From: Streptomyces sp. AC555_RSS877
GTDB taxonomy: Bacteria; Actinomycetota; Actinomycetes; Streptomycetales; Streptomycetaceae
Direction: 5' to 3'
Assembly (NCBI RefSeq): GCF_019049245.1
Contig: NZ_JAGMUK010000060.1
Location: 1 to 64,000 of the forward strand
DNA length: 64,000 nt
Made by a program: the position numbers and the translations under genes. The notes beneath the pieces are model-generated. The model saw only the letters and a program-made list of their open reading frames with translations, ran no database searches and was not told where the DNA came from. The stretch's first letter is position 1. Every line of letters starts with the position of its first letter. Shown one piece after another: positions 62,061-64,000 of the stretch.

Positions 62061-62135
62061 TTCGCTCCAACGCTTCCCCGCGTTCATGCCAATCGGCGTG
62101 CGATCCCCTCCCTGTCCCCTGCGAGGAGACACCCG

Positions 62136-63386
<1,251 letters not shown>

Positions 63387-63404
63387 CCCGGCACACCGAG
63401 GACT

Positions 63405-63434
63405 TGGGGCGGAGGACCACGAGCCTTCGCCCCA
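63405..63434 (+). terminator. Terminator after the chitinase gene
   Basis: An 11-bp stem (TGGGGCGGAGG at 63405-63415 with CCTTCGCCCCA at 63424-63434, one G-U pair) and an 8-nt loop, 18 nt after the stop codon. Confidence 0.75.
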
Positions 63435-63460
63435 GGTCGCCAGTAGACAGTTCTCAGCCG

Positions 63461-64000
63461 TCAGCCGTTGTCGCGGCGGGCCGGCTCCGGGGCCGGATAG
63501 GCGGGCTCCATCTCCTCGATGGCCCGCATCGAACCGCCGAGCATCTTCACCAGCAGTTCGCGCATCGTGTCGCGGGACAGCGTGGGGCGGTCGATCCAGG
63601 CGAGGGTGGCGCCCTCGACGCTGCACAGCCAGGCAAGCAGGCCCATGCGCGGCACCGGCGCGAGGTCGCCTCGGCCGTACGCCCCCTCGGCGATGGTGGC
63701 GACGATCGCCTCGCGCACTCCGTCCCGGATGGCGTGCACCTCGGCGTCGAAGCCGACGCCACCGCTGACGATGGTGCGGTAGGCGGCCTGGTTGTGCTCC
63801 GCGTACCGCAGATAGCTGTCGACGGTGCGGTGGACCCGGTCCACCGGCTCCAGTTCGAGGCCGCTCGCCGCGAAGGTGACCAGGTCGGCGACGGAGTCCT
63901 GGATGATCGCCAGGTAGTAGCCGCGCTTGGACTGGAAGTAGTAGTAGATCAGCCCCTTGGCGACATGCGCCTGCCGGGCGATGTCGTCCATCGAGAGTGC
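63461..64000 (-). CDS. TetR-family regulator (partial, start beyond the right edge)
   Basis: The visible 179 codons include most of the helix-turn-helix (MDDIARQAHVAKGLIYYYF, QSKRGYYLAI) and the all-helical ligand domain. The gene continues past position 64000, so the start and first helices are not seen. It is convergent with the chitinase gene and its target is unknown. Confidence 0.9.
   Translation of the reverse strand, partial: ALSMDDIARQAHVAKGLIYYYFQSKRGYYLAIIQDSVADLVTFAASGLELEPVDRVHRTVDSYLRYAEHNQAAYRTIVSGGVGFDAEVHAIRDGVREAIVATIAEGAYGRGDLAPVPRMGLLAWLCSVEGATLAWIDRPTLSRDTMRELLVKMLGGSMRAIEEMEPAYPAPEPARRDNG

Overview
The window is high-GC actinobacterial chromosome, almost certainly Streptomyces. 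Supporting signs are the codon bias, GTG/TTG starts, strongly coupled operons (4-nt ATGA/GTGA overlaps), a conservon (cvnABCD), smeA-sffA, rbpA behind a perfect sigma-R-type promoter, ppm1 and DasR operators. From memory, the order crr-ptsI ... smeA-sffA ... rbpA ... ppm1 ... chitinase matches the S. coelicolor segment from about SCO1390 to SCO1430. No mobile element or CRISPR is visible.

Layout. 1-0.4 kb: leader and promoter of an rRNA operon leaving the left edge on the minus strand, then a DasR site before crr-ptsI. 2.7-13.2 kb: core metabolism (acetoacetyl-CoA synthetase, GH31 glucosidase, Nudix, VanX-like dipeptidase, DUF35-thiolase pair) and an EAL-CBS-GGDEF protein. 13.6-15.9 kb: glpF-glpK. 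16.0-21.3 kb: a minus-strand conservon split between cvnC and cvnD by an 18-bp tandem repeat and the remnant of a hydantoinase-type 5-oxoprolinase. 22.3-29.8 kb: a decayed choline/glycine-betaine demethylation island. It holds two genes truncated head-to-head at one joint, a frameshifted sarcosine oxidase, a Rieske oxygenase with no usable in-frame start, an intact betaine-aldehyde dehydrogenase and permease, and a GMC oxidoreductase cut off next to a dispersed repeat.

29.8-37.0 kb: a three-gene minus-strand cluster (508-aa helical protein, 296-aa winged-helix-like protein, 1540-aa SMC-like ATPase). Its gene order and sizes match MksFEB/JetABC condensins, but no JetD/MksG nuclease is present and the ATPase has Asp-Asn where SMCs have Asp-Glu in Walker B. 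This is the best candidate for an under-described system. 37.1-42.4 kb: a GntR regulator diverging from an MFS-DUF1445-pxpABC 5-oxoproline operon. 42.4-47.1 kb: two GT4 glycosyltransferases plus an SGNH hydrolase, and a HEAT-like protein. 47.4-50.1 kb: ankyrin protein and the sporulation operon smeA-sffA. 50.2-54.6 kb: MocR regulator diverging from a YczE-GDPD-MFS group. 54.7-57 kb: rbpA, fxsA, ppm1. 57.4-64 kb: amidohydrolase with Lrp regulator, acyl-CoA dehydrogenase, a DasR-type chitinase and a partial TetR gene.

Three themes link distant parts. DasR sites lie at both ends (PTS enzymes and chitinase), which fits N-acetylglucosamine control. 5-oxoproline metabolism appears twice, once as a dead OPLAH-type remnant and once as a complete PxpABC operon. 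The betaine island shows stepwise loss of a pathway.
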